A stretch of 64,000 bases of DNA from Butyricicoccus intestinisimiae (GTDB taxonomy: Bacteria; Bacillota; Clostridia; Oscillospirales; Butyricicoccaceae), in contig NZ_JAHLQI010000002.1 of the NCBI RefSeq assembly GCF_018918345.1, positions 310,001 through 374,000 on the forward strand, given 5' to 3'. Shown in pieces: positions 6,426-14,614 of the stretch. Under the pieces are notes generated by a model. It worked only from the letters and a program-made list of their open reading frames with translations. It was not told where the DNA came from and ran no database searches. Position 1 is the first letter of the stretch; each line of letters starts with the position of its first letter. The translations under genes and the position numbers were made by a program.

Positions 6426-8591
6426 ATGAAAGCAAAAACAAAAGAGGCAGTTCTGCGCGAATTGATTCTGCAATCCACGCAGACCATCTGCACGCCGGAT
6501 GACATCATCCGCGCATTGAATAAAAGCGGCACGCACGCCAAGCACACGGAAATTGTCCGCGTACTCGCTCAGCTCGTGGACGAGGGATATCTGATGCGCG
6601 CCCGCAGCAATCGCTATGGCAAACCGGAGGCGTTCGGCTGCGCCGCAGGTACCTTTTGCGCCACCGGACGCGGCTATGCCTTTGTCCGTCCGGAAAATGG
6701 CGAAGGGCCGGACATCTTTATTCCGCCACACAAAGATCTGCATGCATGGCATGGAGACCGCGTTTTAATCCGCATCCGGCAGGAGCAGCCACCGCGCAGA
6801 CGCGGCAAGCAGACAAAATCCGCTGCAAAGAGCCGCCAAGAGGGCGAAGTGCTCCGCATTCTCAATGAGACCCGCGATGAGATTACCGGCCGCATTGTCA
6901 TGCGCGGCAAAATGACGGTATTTCACGATGACAGCGGCAAGCTGCCGGAAATCGTCGTCAGCAAAAAGCATCTGATGGACGCCCACCCGGGCGACCGTGT
7001 TGCACTCAAGGTGCTGTTCCGCGGCAATGAGAAATATCTCCCGCAGGGCACGGTTATGAAAATTTTCGGCTCCGGTCTGACCGTTCAGTCCTCTGCCGAT
7101 GCCATTTTGTACGAGCACGGCATCACCGTTCCGTTCCCGCAGGCCGTGCTGGATGAGACCAATTCCCTGCCCATGTTCGTCCGCGAGGAGGATTGGAAGG
7201 ACAGACTGGATTTGCGCAGCAAAATGCTGTTTACCATTGACGGCGATTCCGCCAAGGATTTCGATGACGCCGTCTCTCTGGAAACCCTGCCAAACGGACA
7301 CTATCGGCTCGGCGTCCACATTGCAGACGTTTCGTATTACGTCAAGCCGGGTTCGCCGCTGGATCAGGAGGCATACAACCGCGGCACCTCGGTATACTAC
7401 GCCGATCAGGTCGTTCCGATGCTGCCGCTCCCGCTGTCCAACGGCATTTGCTCGCTGAATCCGGGCGTCAATCGTCTTGCGTTTTCCGCATTTATCGAGC
7501 TGGGAAAGGACGGCACGCGCTATTCCGCCGAGTTCCATCACTCCGTCATCTGTTCCTATGCCCGCCTGACCTACAATCAGGTAAACAAAATGCTCACCGA
7601 TGACTGGCAGGAATGCAATCTGCATCCGGATTTGGTGCCCGTTCTCAAGGAAATGAACGCGCTTGCCAAGACGCTGCACGAAGTGCGTATGCGGCGCGGT
7701 GCACTGGAGCTGAATATTCCGGAAGCCGTCGTGCTGTGTGATCGAGACGGCAAGGCATGCGGCGTGGAAAAGCGCGAACGCGGTGATTCCGAACGTTTGA
7801 TTGAAGAATTTATGCTGATTGCCAACGAGGCGGTTGCCGAGACACTGTATCGGCACCGCATGCCAACAGTATACCGCGTGCACGAAGATCCGGATCCGGA
7901 AAAGCTGCGCATCTTTGCCAAGCAGGCGCGCCTGTTCGGCTATCGCCTGAGCGACAAGGATCTCGCCGACACGCATCAGCTGCAACGCGTTCTCGACCAG
8001 ACAGCGGACGATCCCGAGCAGCAGGCACTGCCTACGCTTTTGCTGCGCTCGCTCGCACGCGCCCGTTATGCACCGGAATGCCTCGGCCATTACGGTCTGG
8101 CTGCCAAATTCTATCTGCACTTCACCTCCCCGATTCGCCGTTATCCGGATCTCGTTGTACATCGCATGCTCACCCGTATGCTTGACGGGGAGCAGGGCAC
8201 GCGCGAACTGACCGAATTTTGCGAAGATGCATCGATCCAGTCTACCGTCCGCGAACAGGCCGCCGCAGAGGCGGAACGCGACATTGAAAAGCTGTACATG
8301 GCGGATTACATGTCCCAGTTTATCGGACATCCGTTTGACGGCTTTATCAGCGGCATCACCAGCTTCGGCGTTTACGTCCAGCTCGACAATCTGGTGGAAG
8401 GCATGGTGCGATTGGACACGATGCACAACGACTGGTTTGAATACGACCCGGACAAAATGACGCTGTTCGGCAAGCACACCGGACAAAATTATCATCTCGG
8501 CATGCGCGTCAATGTCACGCTGGTCAATGCGTCCGGCACCACCGGCTTGATTGATTTCATCTTTACACCGGATGAGGATTCCGTTGGATAA
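6426..8591 (+). CDS. rnr: Ribonuclease R (VacB/RNB family 3'-5' exoribonuclease)
   Basis: Processive 3'-5' exoribonuclease of 721 residues acting on structured RNA and in trans-translation. An N-terminal winged-helix region (1-70) is followed by a cold-shock domain with GRGYAFVRPE, a second OB fold, the RNB catalytic core with the metal-binding aspartates in DGDSAKDFDDAV, the HFTSPIRRYPDLVVHR signature, and a C-terminal S1 domain (HPFDGFISGITSFGVYVQ). AAAGGAGG lies seven bases before the ATG at 6426; an upstream in-frame ATG at 6366 overlaps the -10 and is rejected. In many Firmicutes rnr sits between secG and smpB; here secG is 3 kb away and smpB is not in the window. Confidence 0.95.
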   Translation: MKAKTKEAVLRELILQSTQTICTPDDIIRALNKSGTHAKHTEIVRVLAQLVDEGYLMRARSNRYGKPEAFGCAAGTFCATGRGYAFVRPENGEGPDIFIPPHKDLHAWHGDRVLIRIRQEQPPRRRGKQTKSAAKSRQEGEVLRILNETRDEITGRIVMRGKMTVFHDDSGKLPEIVVSKKHLMDAHPGDRVALKVLFRGNEKYLPQGTVMKIFGSGLTVQSSADAILYEHGITVPFPQAVLDETNSLPMFVREEDWKDRLDLRSKMLFTIDGDSAKDFDDAVSLETLPNGHYRLGVHIADVSYYVKPGSPLDQEAYNRGTSVYYADQVVPMLPLPLSNGICSLNPGVNRLAFSAFIELGKDGTRYSAEFHHSVICSYARLTYNQVNKMLTDDWQECNLHPDLVPVLKEMNALAKTLHEVRMRRGALELNIPEAVVLCDRDGKACGVEKRERGDSERLIEEFMLIANEAVAETLYRHRMPTVYRVHEDPDPEKLRIFAKQARLFGYRLSDKDLADTHQLQRVLDQTADDPEQQALPTLLLRSLARARYAPECLGHYGLAAKFYLHFTSPIRRYPDLVVHRMLTRMLDGEQGTRELTEFCEDASIQSTVREQAAAEAERDIEKLYMADYMSQFIGHPFDGFISGITSFGVYVQLDNLVEGMVRLDTMHNDWFEYDPDKMTLFGKHTGQNYHLGMRVNVTLVNASGTTGLIDFIFTPDEDSVG

Positions 8592-8606
8592 GTTTTTCCA
8601 TATGCA

Positions 8607-8642
8607 ACGAACGGCAGGCTTTTCGCCTGCCGTTCGTTTTTT
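8607..8642. terminator. Bidirectional terminator between rnr and the LCP gene
   Basis: A perfect 13-bp stem (ACGAACGGCAGGC with its complement) around a TTTTC loop, with T-runs on both sides. It ends rnr and the converging LCP gene. Confidence 0.9.
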
Positions 8643-8643
8643 A

Positions 8644-9849
8644 TCAATCGCTGTTTTTCGTCGGGTCTATATCATCATAAATATAGCTGTGCAGATGCGA
8701 TGCCAGCACACTGTCATTAAACCGAATGACGGATGCGCCGCCGCTCGTCGTGCCGTACTGCCATTCGTTGTCCAGCGGCAAACGAATGTGGCTCATCTTC
8801 GGCATGCCGTGTACAATGGTTGTCAGCCCCATATATACAAAGTCCATTTTGCTCATCGAGGACGTCACATTCGGCATCAATCCGTTGAGGAACTTCAGCA
8901 AAGTAATCGGATTGCTCGTCGCCTTGGAGAATACCTGATTGAGCACGACCGACTGACGCTCTGCGCGCTTCCAGTCACCGCCCGTATTGCCCTTTCGAAT
9001 GCGGCCATACGTCATCGCCTGAATGCCATTGAGCTTTTGTTCACCGGAGCCTTCAATGCGCTGTGTCGGAATGCCCAGCGTTTTCCAGCAGTACTCATCA
9101 ATGTACTTGTTGGTTTCCTTGACCTCATCATCGGTCAAGGTCACCGTCACGCCGCCGACCGCATCAATGATGGACGCCATTTCCGCGAAATCCACCACCA
9201 TGTATTCTTTGACGTTCATGTCAAAGTCCTCGTTAATCGTCTGCATCATCATCTGCGGACCGCCGTATCCATACGCATGGCACAGCTTGGTCTGTCCGTG
9301 TCCCGGAACATCTACCAGACTGTCACGCATCAGCGATGTCAGCTTGATGGATTTGCGCTTGGGATCGACACTCATCAGCATGATGGCATCGGCACGTGTG
9401 CCGCTTGACGCATCATTTTCGCGCGTATCCACGCCAAACAGCGCGATTGTCATAATGCCGTTCTGCGTATTGGCCGCCAGACTGCTCTCATCGGTATCGT
9501 CATATGTATACAGCGTTAACAGATGGCAAATGTCCGCGATGACAAGCGCGACAATCAGCACAAGGACAACCAAAATCTTTTTTATCACAGAGCCGCGTTT
9601 TTTCCGCTTTTTTTTGCGTGGCGGCGTGCGATGCTGTCTCGGCTCCCGCGGGCGTTCCTCTATCTCCTGCGGCTCCCAATTCGACGTATGTGCGCGCTTG
9701 CGGTACTGACCGGATGGTCTGCGCGGAGAATCCTCCTCGTTTGCTTCTTCCTCATATGTACGGCCGGTTTTGGGGTTGATGGCTCTGCCATATTCATCCA
9801 CCGGTTGTCCATATTCATCATAATATTTGTATTTTCTATTTTGACTCAC
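8644..9849 (-). CDS. LytR-CpsA-Psr (LCP) family cell-wall ligase
   Basis: LCP enzymes attach secondary wall polymers to peptidoglycan outside the membrane. This 401-residue protein has a charged cytoplasmic N-terminus (about 1-95, rich in Tyr, Pro and Arg/Lys), one membrane helix (KKILVVLVLIVALVIADICH), and the LCP domain with GVDTRENDASSGTRADAIML, the arginine of LTSLMRDSLVDVPG, and VDFAEMASIIDAVGGV. I place the start at GTG 9849 because GGGAGG lies eight bases upstream; the longer frame from 9897 has no ribosome-binding site. The gene is monocistronic. Confidence 0.9.
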   Translation of the reverse strand: MSQNRKYKYYDEYGQPVDEYGRAINPKTGRTYEEEANEEDSPRRPSGQYRKRAHTSNWEPQEIEERPREPRQHRTPPRKKKRKKRGSVIKKILVVLVLIVALVIADICHLLTLYTYDDTDESSLAANTQNGIMTIALFGVDTRENDASSGTRADAIMLMSVDPKRKSIKLTSLMRDSLVDVPGHGQTKLCHAYGYGGPQMMMQTINEDFDMNVKEYMVVDFAEMASIIDAVGGVTVTLTDDEVKETNKYIDEYCWKTLGIPTQRIEGSGEQKLNGIQAMTYGRIRKGNTGGDWKRAERQSVVLNQVFSKATSNPITLLKFLNGLMPNVTSSMSKMDFVYMGLTTIVHGMPKMSHIRLPLDNEWQYGTTSGGASVIRFNDSVLASHLHSYIYDDIDPTKNSD

Positions 9850-9972
9850 AGATACTTCCTCCCAAACGGGGTTTTTTCTTATGAAAATATGATACACGCA
9901 TCATGCGCCGGAATCAACCTTCCCGCCGCTATTTTAAGATAAATTTTAGAATTTATTCTCAATCCCCCGCTA

Positions 9973-10001
9973 TTGTAAACATACAAAAAATAACGTATAA
10001 T
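9973..10001 (+). promoter_or_regulatory. Sigma-A promoter of the nucleotidyltransferase gene
   Basis: TTGTAA (9973-9978), 17-base spacer, TATAAT (9996-10001). Confidence 0.75.
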
Positions 10002-10050
10002 AGATACAGACTTCCTGCGCAAAGCAGGAATTAAAGGAGGAATTTTTATC

Positions 10051-10950
10051 ATGGCAAATCCGGTTCTTGTCGTTATGGCTGCCGGCATGGGCTCCCGCTA
10101 CGGCGGTTTGAAGCAAATCGATCCGGTCGGCCCGAACGGACAGATCATCATGCACTATTCCATCTACGATGCGTGGAAGGCTGGCTTCCGCCGCGTGGTA
10201 TTTATTATAAAAGAGGAACTGCTCGACGCATTCCGCGAGCGCATCGGCAACGCCGCCGAAAAGCTCATGCAGGTAGATTATGTATTCCAGTCTCCGGACA
10301 AGCTGCCGGAGGGCTGCACCATGCCGGAAGGCCGCACCAAGCCGCTCGGCACCGGCCACGCCATTTACTGCGTGCGCGGTGTTGTCAGCGAGCCGTTTGC
10401 CGTCATCAATGCCGATGATTTCTACGGCGCACAGGCATTCCAGTGCTTATATGACTATCTGAAGGACGCACAGGACGATGACAAGTATCGGTACTGCATG
10501 GTCGGCTACCGCGTAGAAAACACACTGACGGAAAACGGCACGGTATCGCGCGGCATCTGCGAGGCAGATGAAAACGGCTATCTGGCAGACATCGTAGAGC
10601 GCACCGCCATTTCCCGCGATGCAAACGGCGTGATTTCGGATCCGGAGGCCGGCGAAATCGCAGAGGGCACGCTGGTGTCCATGAACATGTGGGGCTTTAC
10701 GCCGTCCTTCCTCGATGAGCTGGAAACCGGTCTGCGCACCTTCATGACGGATGAGCTGCCGAAAAATCCGGCAAAGGGCGAGTACTATCTGCCGTTCGCC
10801 GTCGATCATCTGATTCAGAACGGACAGGCCACCGCAAAGGTTCTGCAAACCTCTGCACAGTGGTACGGCGTTACATACAAAGAGGACAAGCCTGTCGTTG
10901 TGGACGCCCTGCGCCGCATGACAGAAGCCGGTTTGTATCCGGCAGAATAA
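10051..10950 (+). CDS. Sugar-phosphate nucleotidyltransferase-like protein
   Basis: A 299-residue GT-A-fold nucleotidyltransferase. The nucleotide-binding signature is at the start (VVMAAGMGSRYGGLKQ), and FAVINADDFYGAQAF gives the metal-binding aspartates near residue 120. The family joins NTP to a sugar phosphate; the substrate cannot be read from sequence. It ends with a domain of about 100 residues without hexapeptide repeats. AAAGGAGG precedes the ATG. It may be co-transcribed with the next gene (19-base gap). Because glmU at 40314 has lost its nucleotidyltransferase signature, this enzyme is one candidate for supplying UDP-sugar activation, but that is speculation. Confidence 0.85.
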   Translation: MANPVLVVMAAGMGSRYGGLKQIDPVGPNGQIIMHYSIYDAWKAGFRRVVFIIKEELLDAFRERIGNAAEKLMQVDYVFQSPDKLPEGCTMPEGRTKPLGTGHAIYCVRGVVSEPFAVINADDFYGAQAFQCLYDYLKDAQDDDKYRYCMVGYRVENTLTENGTVSRGICEADENGYLADIVERTAISRDANGVISDPEAGEIAEGTLVSMNMWGFTPSFLDELETGLRTFMTDELPKNPAKGEYYLPFAVDHLIQNGQATAKVLQTSAQWYGVTYKEDKPVVVDALRRMTEAGLYPAE

Positions 10951-10969
10951 AAAAAGGAGGCGGTTTTCC

Positions 10970-11503
10970 ATGCCGGCATCCCTCAAAGCACAAGCATATC
11001 TCGCTGCATTTCAAGAGGACATGCAGCCGCATTTCCATCTGGTTCCGCAGGCGGAATATCAGGACAGAACTTTTCCGTTGTATGCGGTCTTGCAGATAGA
11101 GGAAACGTCTACGCTGCTGTTCCGCAACGGCAAATCCGCCATTTCTTACGAGTTCTGCTATTTCGATGCGTGTGACACCTTTGACGCCGCGCAGCTTGCC
11201 TATTACTGCGGCATTCTGGAGGACATGGCCGCTCGGTATGTCCCGTGGAGCGAACGCAGCCACAGCTATTCCATGCTGAGCATGGTTGTGCTGACGGACG
11301 GCGTACCGGACAAAGACGTCCTCAAGCAGCTAAAGAAGTATAAGCACGAAGAAAAGCGAAAAAAGGCGGAGGACGGCTATGGCTGGTGCAGCAACCGCCT
11401 GTGCGTGGTCGATGTCAACACCGGCGTCTGCTATACTAACCGGCACGGCAGCGCGCTCGCCAACCGCGTCAAGCTGACCACACAGCGCGTGGCAAACCGA
11501 TGA
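10970..11503 (+). CDS. Uncharacterised protein, 177 residues
   Basis: I do not recognise a named family. The protein is soluble, mixed alpha/beta, with no signal peptide or membrane helix. A lysine-rich helix (KQLKKYKHEEKRKKAEDGYGWCSNR in part, about residues 119-143) precedes a C-terminal segment with VVDVNTGVCYTNRHG. A strong AAAGGAGG lies nine bases before the ATG, and the gene follows the nucleotidyltransferase by 19 bases, so it is likely the second gene of that operon. Confidence 0.75.
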   Translation: MPASLKAQAYLAAFQEDMQPHFHLVPQAEYQDRTFPLYAVLQIEETSTLLFRNGKSAISYEFCYFDACDTFDAAQLAYYCGILEDMAARYVPWSERSHSYSMLSMVVLTDGVPDKDVLKQLKKYKHEEKRKKAEDGYGWCSNRLCVVDVNTGVCYTNRHGSALANRVKLTTQRVANR

Positions 11504-11528
11504 TTTTTCCTTCCCAAGCGAAATTTTC

Positions 11529-11557
11529 TTGAAAATCCATCAGACATGTGCTATGAT
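11529..11557 (+). promoter_or_regulatory. secG promoter
   Basis: TTGAAA (11529-11534), 17-base spacer, TATGAT (11552-11557), about 80 bases before secG. Confidence 0.75.
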
Positions 11558-11636
11558 TAGTTTACTGTCTAAAAATATCTGGCGCGGTGCGCACAGCCGC
11601 CGTCGCTTTTGCAATCATTTCGGAGGTTGAATTTTC

Positions 11637-11870
11637 ATGGTTGTTACTGTCCTGTCTGTGATTCAGGTAATCGCTTGCCTGTTTCTCATCGTTACCATTC
11701 TTCTGCAGAAGGCACCGAGCCGCGGCATGTCCGGCGCACTGTCCGGTCAGCAGGAGACCTTCTTCGGTTCCAACAAGGCAACCGGCATTGAGGCGGTTTT
11801 GGCAAACCTGACCAAGATTTTTGGCGTTGTCTTTGTCATTATCTCTCTGATTCTTGTCCTGCTGGGATAA
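11637..11870 (+). CDS. secG: Protein translocase subunit SecG
   Basis: Small component of the SecYEG channel. The 77 residues show the family pattern: first membrane helix (VVTVLSVIQVIACLFLIVTI), the conserved cytoplasmic loop LLQKAPSRGMSGALSG with FFGSNKATG, and a second membrane helix at the C-terminus (IFGVVFVIISLILVLLG). CGGAGG lies nine bases before the ATG. It has its own promoter and terminator and is thus a single-gene unit. Confidence 0.95.
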   Translation: MVVTVLSVIQVIACLFLIVTILLQKAPSRGMSGALSGQQETFFGSNKATGIEAVLANLTKIFGVVFVIISLILVLLG

Positions 11871-11889
11871 GTCTTTCACACAGGCACCA

Positions 11890-11924
11890 AAGCGGATGGG
11901 GAAGGTTCTCCATCCGCTTTTCTG
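11890..11924 (+). terminator. secG terminator
   Basis: AAGCGGATGG pairs with CCATCCGCTT and a T-rich tract follows. Confidence 0.8.
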
Positions 11925-11956
11925 TATTTTCTCATGAAATTTTGGGAGGAATCTGC

Positions 11957-12253
11957 ATGAAAACACTCATGATTATTTTCTTAATCGGCTTTTTGCTTTT
12001 TGGCGCAATCGGCTTGTATTTCCGTCTGACGCACGACTGGAACAAGCTCGCCGCCGAGACCGACAAGCTGGACGAAAACTCCACTGCCAAGCGCGACGGC
12101 CGCGCCATGCAGCTGGGCAAGGGTCTGGACATCGACGCGGCACAGGCCGAGAAAAAGGCAGACCAAAAGTTCCGCCGCCAGCTGACGTTTTCTATCTTGG
12201 CTGTCATCTGTCTGGCGGCCGCCATTGTCTGCGGCGCGTTGATGCAGAGGTGA
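11957..12253 (+). CDS. Small two-helix membrane protein, unknown
   Basis: A 98-residue protein with an N-terminal membrane helix (MKTLMIIFLIGFLLFGAIGL), a charged middle (Asp, Glu, Lys, Arg; about residues 27-70) and a second helix (TFSILAVICLAAAIVCGAL). GGGAGG lies seven bases before the ATG at 11957; an upstream in-frame ATG at 11942 overlaps this site. Ends with Gln-Arg. No known family is recognised. Confidence 0.75.
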   Translation: MKTLMIIFLIGFLLFGAIGLYFRLTHDWNKLAAETDKLDENSTAKRDGRAMQLGKGLDIDAAQAEKKADQKFRRQLTFSILAVICLAAAIVCGALMQR

Positions 12254-12255
12254 GA

Positions 12256-12287
12256 AAAAGAGCTTTCCGCACCGGAAAGCTCTTTTG
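12256..12287. terminator. Bidirectional terminator
   Basis: AAAGAGCTTTCC pairs with GGAAAGCTCTTT around GCACC; it serves the small membrane protein and tadA. Confidence 0.85.
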
Positions 12288-12797
12288 TTATTCCTGTTGA
12301 TTTTCCTGCTGCGACAGACGCTGTAGTTTTCGCTGTTCCTTGCGTTTTTTGCGCAAATCCCGAAAGAAATCCGTCAAAATTCCGGAGCACTGCTCTTTCA
12401 TCAGACCTTTGACGATTTCCGGTTTATGATTATACGCGACATCAAACAGGTTGATGAGACTGCCGCAGGAACCCGCCTTGCTGTCGTCCGCGCCGTAATA
12501 CACCGTTCGAATGCGCGCATTGATAATAGCACCCGCGCACATCGGGCACGGCTCCAGCGTCACATACAAATCGCATTTGTGCAGCCGCCAGCCGCCCAAT
12601 TTTTTACACGCTTTGCCAATTGCTTCAATCTCTGCATGAGAAAGGGCGGTCTTTTTTGTCTCGCGCCGATTTCTGCCGCGCCCGACAATTTTTCCGTCAC
12701 ATACAATGACGCAGCCCACCGGCACTTCTCCTTCTTCCGCCGATTTCTGCGCCAGCTTGAGGGCTGCTTTCATAAACTTTTCCTGTTCTGTTTGCAT
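12288..12797 (-). CDS. tadA: tRNA-specific adenosine deaminase TadA
   Basis: Converts A34 to inosine in tRNA-Arg(ACG). The zinc-dependent deaminase motif is complete: HAE in ALSHAEIEAI and PCPMCAGA about 30 residues later. Residues 1-150 match the usual length; a basic tail of about 20 residues (KKRKEQRKLQRLSQQ) is added. The gene starts directly after the CPBP protease stop (12798), so the pair is translated from one message. Confidence 0.94.
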   Translation of the reverse strand: MQTEQEKFMKAALKLAQKSAEEGEVPVGCVIVCDGKIVGRGRNRRETKKTALSHAEIEAIGKACKKLGGWRLHKCDLYVTLEPCPMCAGAIINARIRTVYYGADDSKAGSCGSLINLFDVAYNHKPEIVKGLMKEQCSGILTDFFRDLRKKRKEQRKLQRLSQQENQQE

Positions 12798-13763
12798 TTA
12801 CAGCACCTCCAAATTGCCGGATATAAAATAAATCGTCAGCACCAGCACCACCAGTGCCGGAACGCTGGTCAGCGCCGCAAAAGTCATGCGCTGCGGTGTC
12901 AGCGAACTGCGGATGCCAAACGTACCGTCCCAAATCGGCTTCCACTCTTTGCGCCGCAGGAACAGCATCACGCCCGCCGCGCCGATCAGCAGTTCCAACA
13001 GACTGACCGGCATCGAAACCACGGCGCCCACCGTATGGTTGTACGCATAGCTCGCATTGACGATGATATACACCGTATTGACGGCGAAATGCGCCACCAT
13101 AGACGGCAGCAGCGAGCCGTATCTCCGCCGAATGTACCCGCCGATGATGCCGAATCCGCACGCCAGCGGAAATATCTCCAAGCTGTCGTGCGCAAGCCAG
13201 AAGCACACAGCGGTGAACGCAATCGCTCCCCATGTGCCCATCGAGCGCACCGCGGTGTTCAAAAAGAATCCGCGATAACACAGCTCCTCTACAATCGGCG
13301 GAATGATCGCCGTGGCAAGAAATTGTATGAGCAGCGCGGAGCCGCTGTCGGGCAGCACATAGGTATCCGCCGCTTCCGTCAGCCCATACTGATTGAGAAT
13401 GCCTTCGATGCCGGCTCCCAGCCAGCCAGCAGCAATCGACCAGCCAAGCGTCAATCCCAGCGTCATCACGTACACCTCTGCGCTCGGCTTCCCCCTTCCC
13501 ATCAAATCGCGGAAGGACATACCGGACAGCCTTGCGCCGACAGCGAACGGAATGACAAAGATGAGAAGGTACGTCAGCATATCCTCCAGTTCATAGAAAA
13601 AAGAACCTTGCGCAGCGTGCGGAAACAGCGGCATGATGGGATACAGCAGGCAATTGATTCCCATTTCTGCGAGAATCGTCAATGCAATGATATCCACACT
13701 GCGGCGAACACGCCATGTTTCCGATTGATTCCAATTGATACGCACCGCCTCCTTCTCATTCAC
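12798..13763 (-). CDS. CPBP-family intramembrane metalloprotease
   Basis: A 321-residue membrane protein with about eight helices and the three CPBP/Abi motifs: EELCYRGF (glutamates and arginine near residues 158-164), the histidine of FWLAHDSLEIFP, and the histidine of MVAHFAVN. The family includes Ras-converting-type proteases and bacteriocin self-immunity proteins. It lies just downstream of the short-peptide array on the same strand, but behind the array terminator and with its own promoter, so the link is positional. Start ATG has GAAGG seven bases ahead. Confidence 0.9.
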   Translation of the reverse strand: MNEKEAVRINWNQSETWRVRRSVDIIALTILAEMGINCLLYPIMPLFPHAAQGSFFYELEDMLTYLLIFVIPFAVGARLSGMSFRDLMGRGKPSAEVYVMTLGLTLGWSIAAGWLGAGIEGILNQYGLTEAADTYVLPDSGSALLIQFLATAIIPPIVEELCYRGFFLNTAVRSMGTWGAIAFTAVCFWLAHDSLEIFPLACGFGIIGGYIRRRYGSLLPSMVAHFAVNTVYIIVNASYAYNHTVGAVVSMPVSLLELLIGAAGVMLFLRRKEWKPIWDGTFGIRSSLTPQRMTFAALTSVPALVVLVLTIYFISGNLEVL

Positions 13764-13771
13764 GTGCCTTC

Positions 13772-13800
13772 ATCATACCACAAACCGGATATTCTGTCAT
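13772..13800 (-). promoter_or_regulatory. Promoter of the CPBP protease and tadA
   Basis: On the minus strand: ATGACA (13800-13795), 17-base spacer, TATGAT (13777-13772), nine bases before the start codon. A transcript from here would have a very short or absent leader, so the true start may differ. Confidence 0.6.
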
Positions 13801-13825
13801 GGTTTTCACCAAAATTGACGAAAAA

Positions 13826-13876
13826 AAGCAGCATCTCAGCCCGCCCGTACGTCGGGTATTGTCGAGATGCTGCATA
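13826..13876 (-). terminator. Terminator of the peptide array
   Basis: Minus strand: GCAGCATCTC pairs with GAGATGCTGC across an inner hairpin (CCCGACGTACGGG) and is followed by seven Ts. It lies 26 bases past the last peptide gene. Confidence 0.85.
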
Positions 13877-13901
13877 TTTTATATAGATAGCTCGTCAGTG
13901 C

Positions 13902-13994
13902 TTAGTGACGCTTCTTAGCGCGTGCTACACACTCAATCTTCTCGCCGGACAGTGCTACCATTCTTGCTCTTGTCAGTTCTCCAAAGAATCCCAT
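13902..13994 (-). CDS. Short peptide, array copy 5 (diverged), 30 residues
   Basis: Shares MGFFGELTRARM with the other copies and then differs: VALSGEKIECVARAKKRH instead of MELSGEKIAYAARAKKNH, that is six substitutions, with one cysteine gained. It is the most promoter-distal copy and sits after a longer spacer. AAGGAGGAATGA lies before the ATG. No leader peptide, double-glycine site or membrane helix is visible. Function unknown. Confidence 0.8.
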   Translation of the reverse strand: MGFFGELTRARMVALSGEKIECVARAKKRH

Positions 13995-14063
13995 GATTCA
14001 TTCCTCCTTGATTCGTATTGTTGTATTTCGGTTTCGGTTTTTAGCAGGATGTTTTGTACGCAA

Positions 14064-14156
14064 TTAGTGGTTCTTCTTTGCACGTGCTGCGTATGCGATC
14101 TTCTCGCCGGACAGTTCCATCATTCTTGCTCTTGTCAGTTCTCCAAAAAATCCCAT
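14064..14156 (-). CDS. Short peptide, array copy 4, 30 residues
   Basis: Encodes exactly the same protein as copies 1-3, beginning MGFFGELTRARMMELSGEKI and ending YAARAKKNH. Differences from the other copies are synonymous (for example CGT for CGC at Arg25, GAA for GAG at Glu14). GAGGAACGAATC precedes the ATG. Its upstream spacer is identical to that of copy 2. Confidence 0.85.
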   Translation of the reverse strand: MGFFGELTRARMMELSGEKIAYAARAKKNH

Positions 14157-14201
14157 GATTCGTTCCTCCTCGTATTTCTTATATCTCAGTCGTCTTTTGA
14201 C

Positions 14202-14294
14202 TTAGTGGTTCTTCTTAGCGCGTGCTGCGTATGCGATCTTCTCGCCGGACAGCTCCATCATTCTTGCTCTTGTCAGTTCACCAAAAAATCCCAT
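14202..14294 (-). CDS. Short peptide, array copy 3, 30 residues
   Basis: Protein identical to copies 1, 2 and 4. Codon choice matches copy 1 (GGT at Gly5, GAG at Glu14, GCT at Ala26), in keeping with duplication of a two-gene, 277-bp unit. The ribosome-binding site (AAGGAGAAACAAATC) is intact. Confidence 0.85.
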   Translation of the reverse strand: MGFFGELTRARMMELSGEKIAYAARAKKNH

Positions 14295-14340
14295 GATTTG
14301 TTTCTCCTTATATATTCCGTATATCGTAACGTCTTTCGAC

Positions 14341-14433
14341 TTAGTGGTTCTTCTTTGCGCGTGCTGCGTATGCGATCTTCTCGCCGGACAGTTCCATCAT
14401 TCTTGCTCTTGTCAGTTCTCCAAAAAATCCCAT
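14341..14433 (-). CDS. Short peptide, array copy 2, 30 residues
   Basis: Protein identical to copies 1, 3 and 4, with GAGGAGGAACGAATC before the ATG. The 45-base spacer upstream equals that upstream of copy 4. Net charge is about +3; hydrophobic residues (Phe3, Phe4, Leu7, Met12/13, Leu15, Ile20) could form one face of a helix. Confidence 0.85.
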   Translation of the reverse strand: MGFFGELTRARMMELSGEKIAYAARAKKNH

Positions 14434-14478
14434 GATTCGTTCCTCCTCGTATTTCTTATATCTCAGTCGTCTTTTGAC

Positions 14479-14571
14479 TTAGTGGTTCTTCTTAGCGCGT
14501 GCTGCGTATGCGATCTTCTCGCCGGACAGCTCCATCATTCTTGCTCTTGTCAGTTCACCAAAAAATCCCAT
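14479..14571 (-). CDS. Short peptide, array copy 1, 30 residues
   Basis: First of five tandem copies. It starts MGFFGELTRARMMELSGEKI and ends YAARAKKNH. GGGAGGAATAAATT gives a good ribosome-binding site. The peptide has no signal sequence and only a short hydrophobic start, so if it leaves the cell it must do so leaderless or by a dedicated exporter that is not adjacent. A 30-residue product repeated with only synonymous change argues for a real, selected gene. Confidence 0.87.
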   Translation of the reverse strand: MGFFGELTRARMMELSGEKIAYAARAKKNH

Positions 14572-14614
14572 AATTTATTCCTCCCATAGTATATCGTATG
14601 CGATGTGTTTTCTC

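Noticed and set aside
13905-14589. Plus-strand open frames (176 and 98 residues) with repeated LLAGQFHHSCSCQF
   Set aside because: They are the antisense of the tandem minus-strand peptide genes; the minus-strand frames have ribosome-binding sites and synonymous-only variation, and the plus frames do not.
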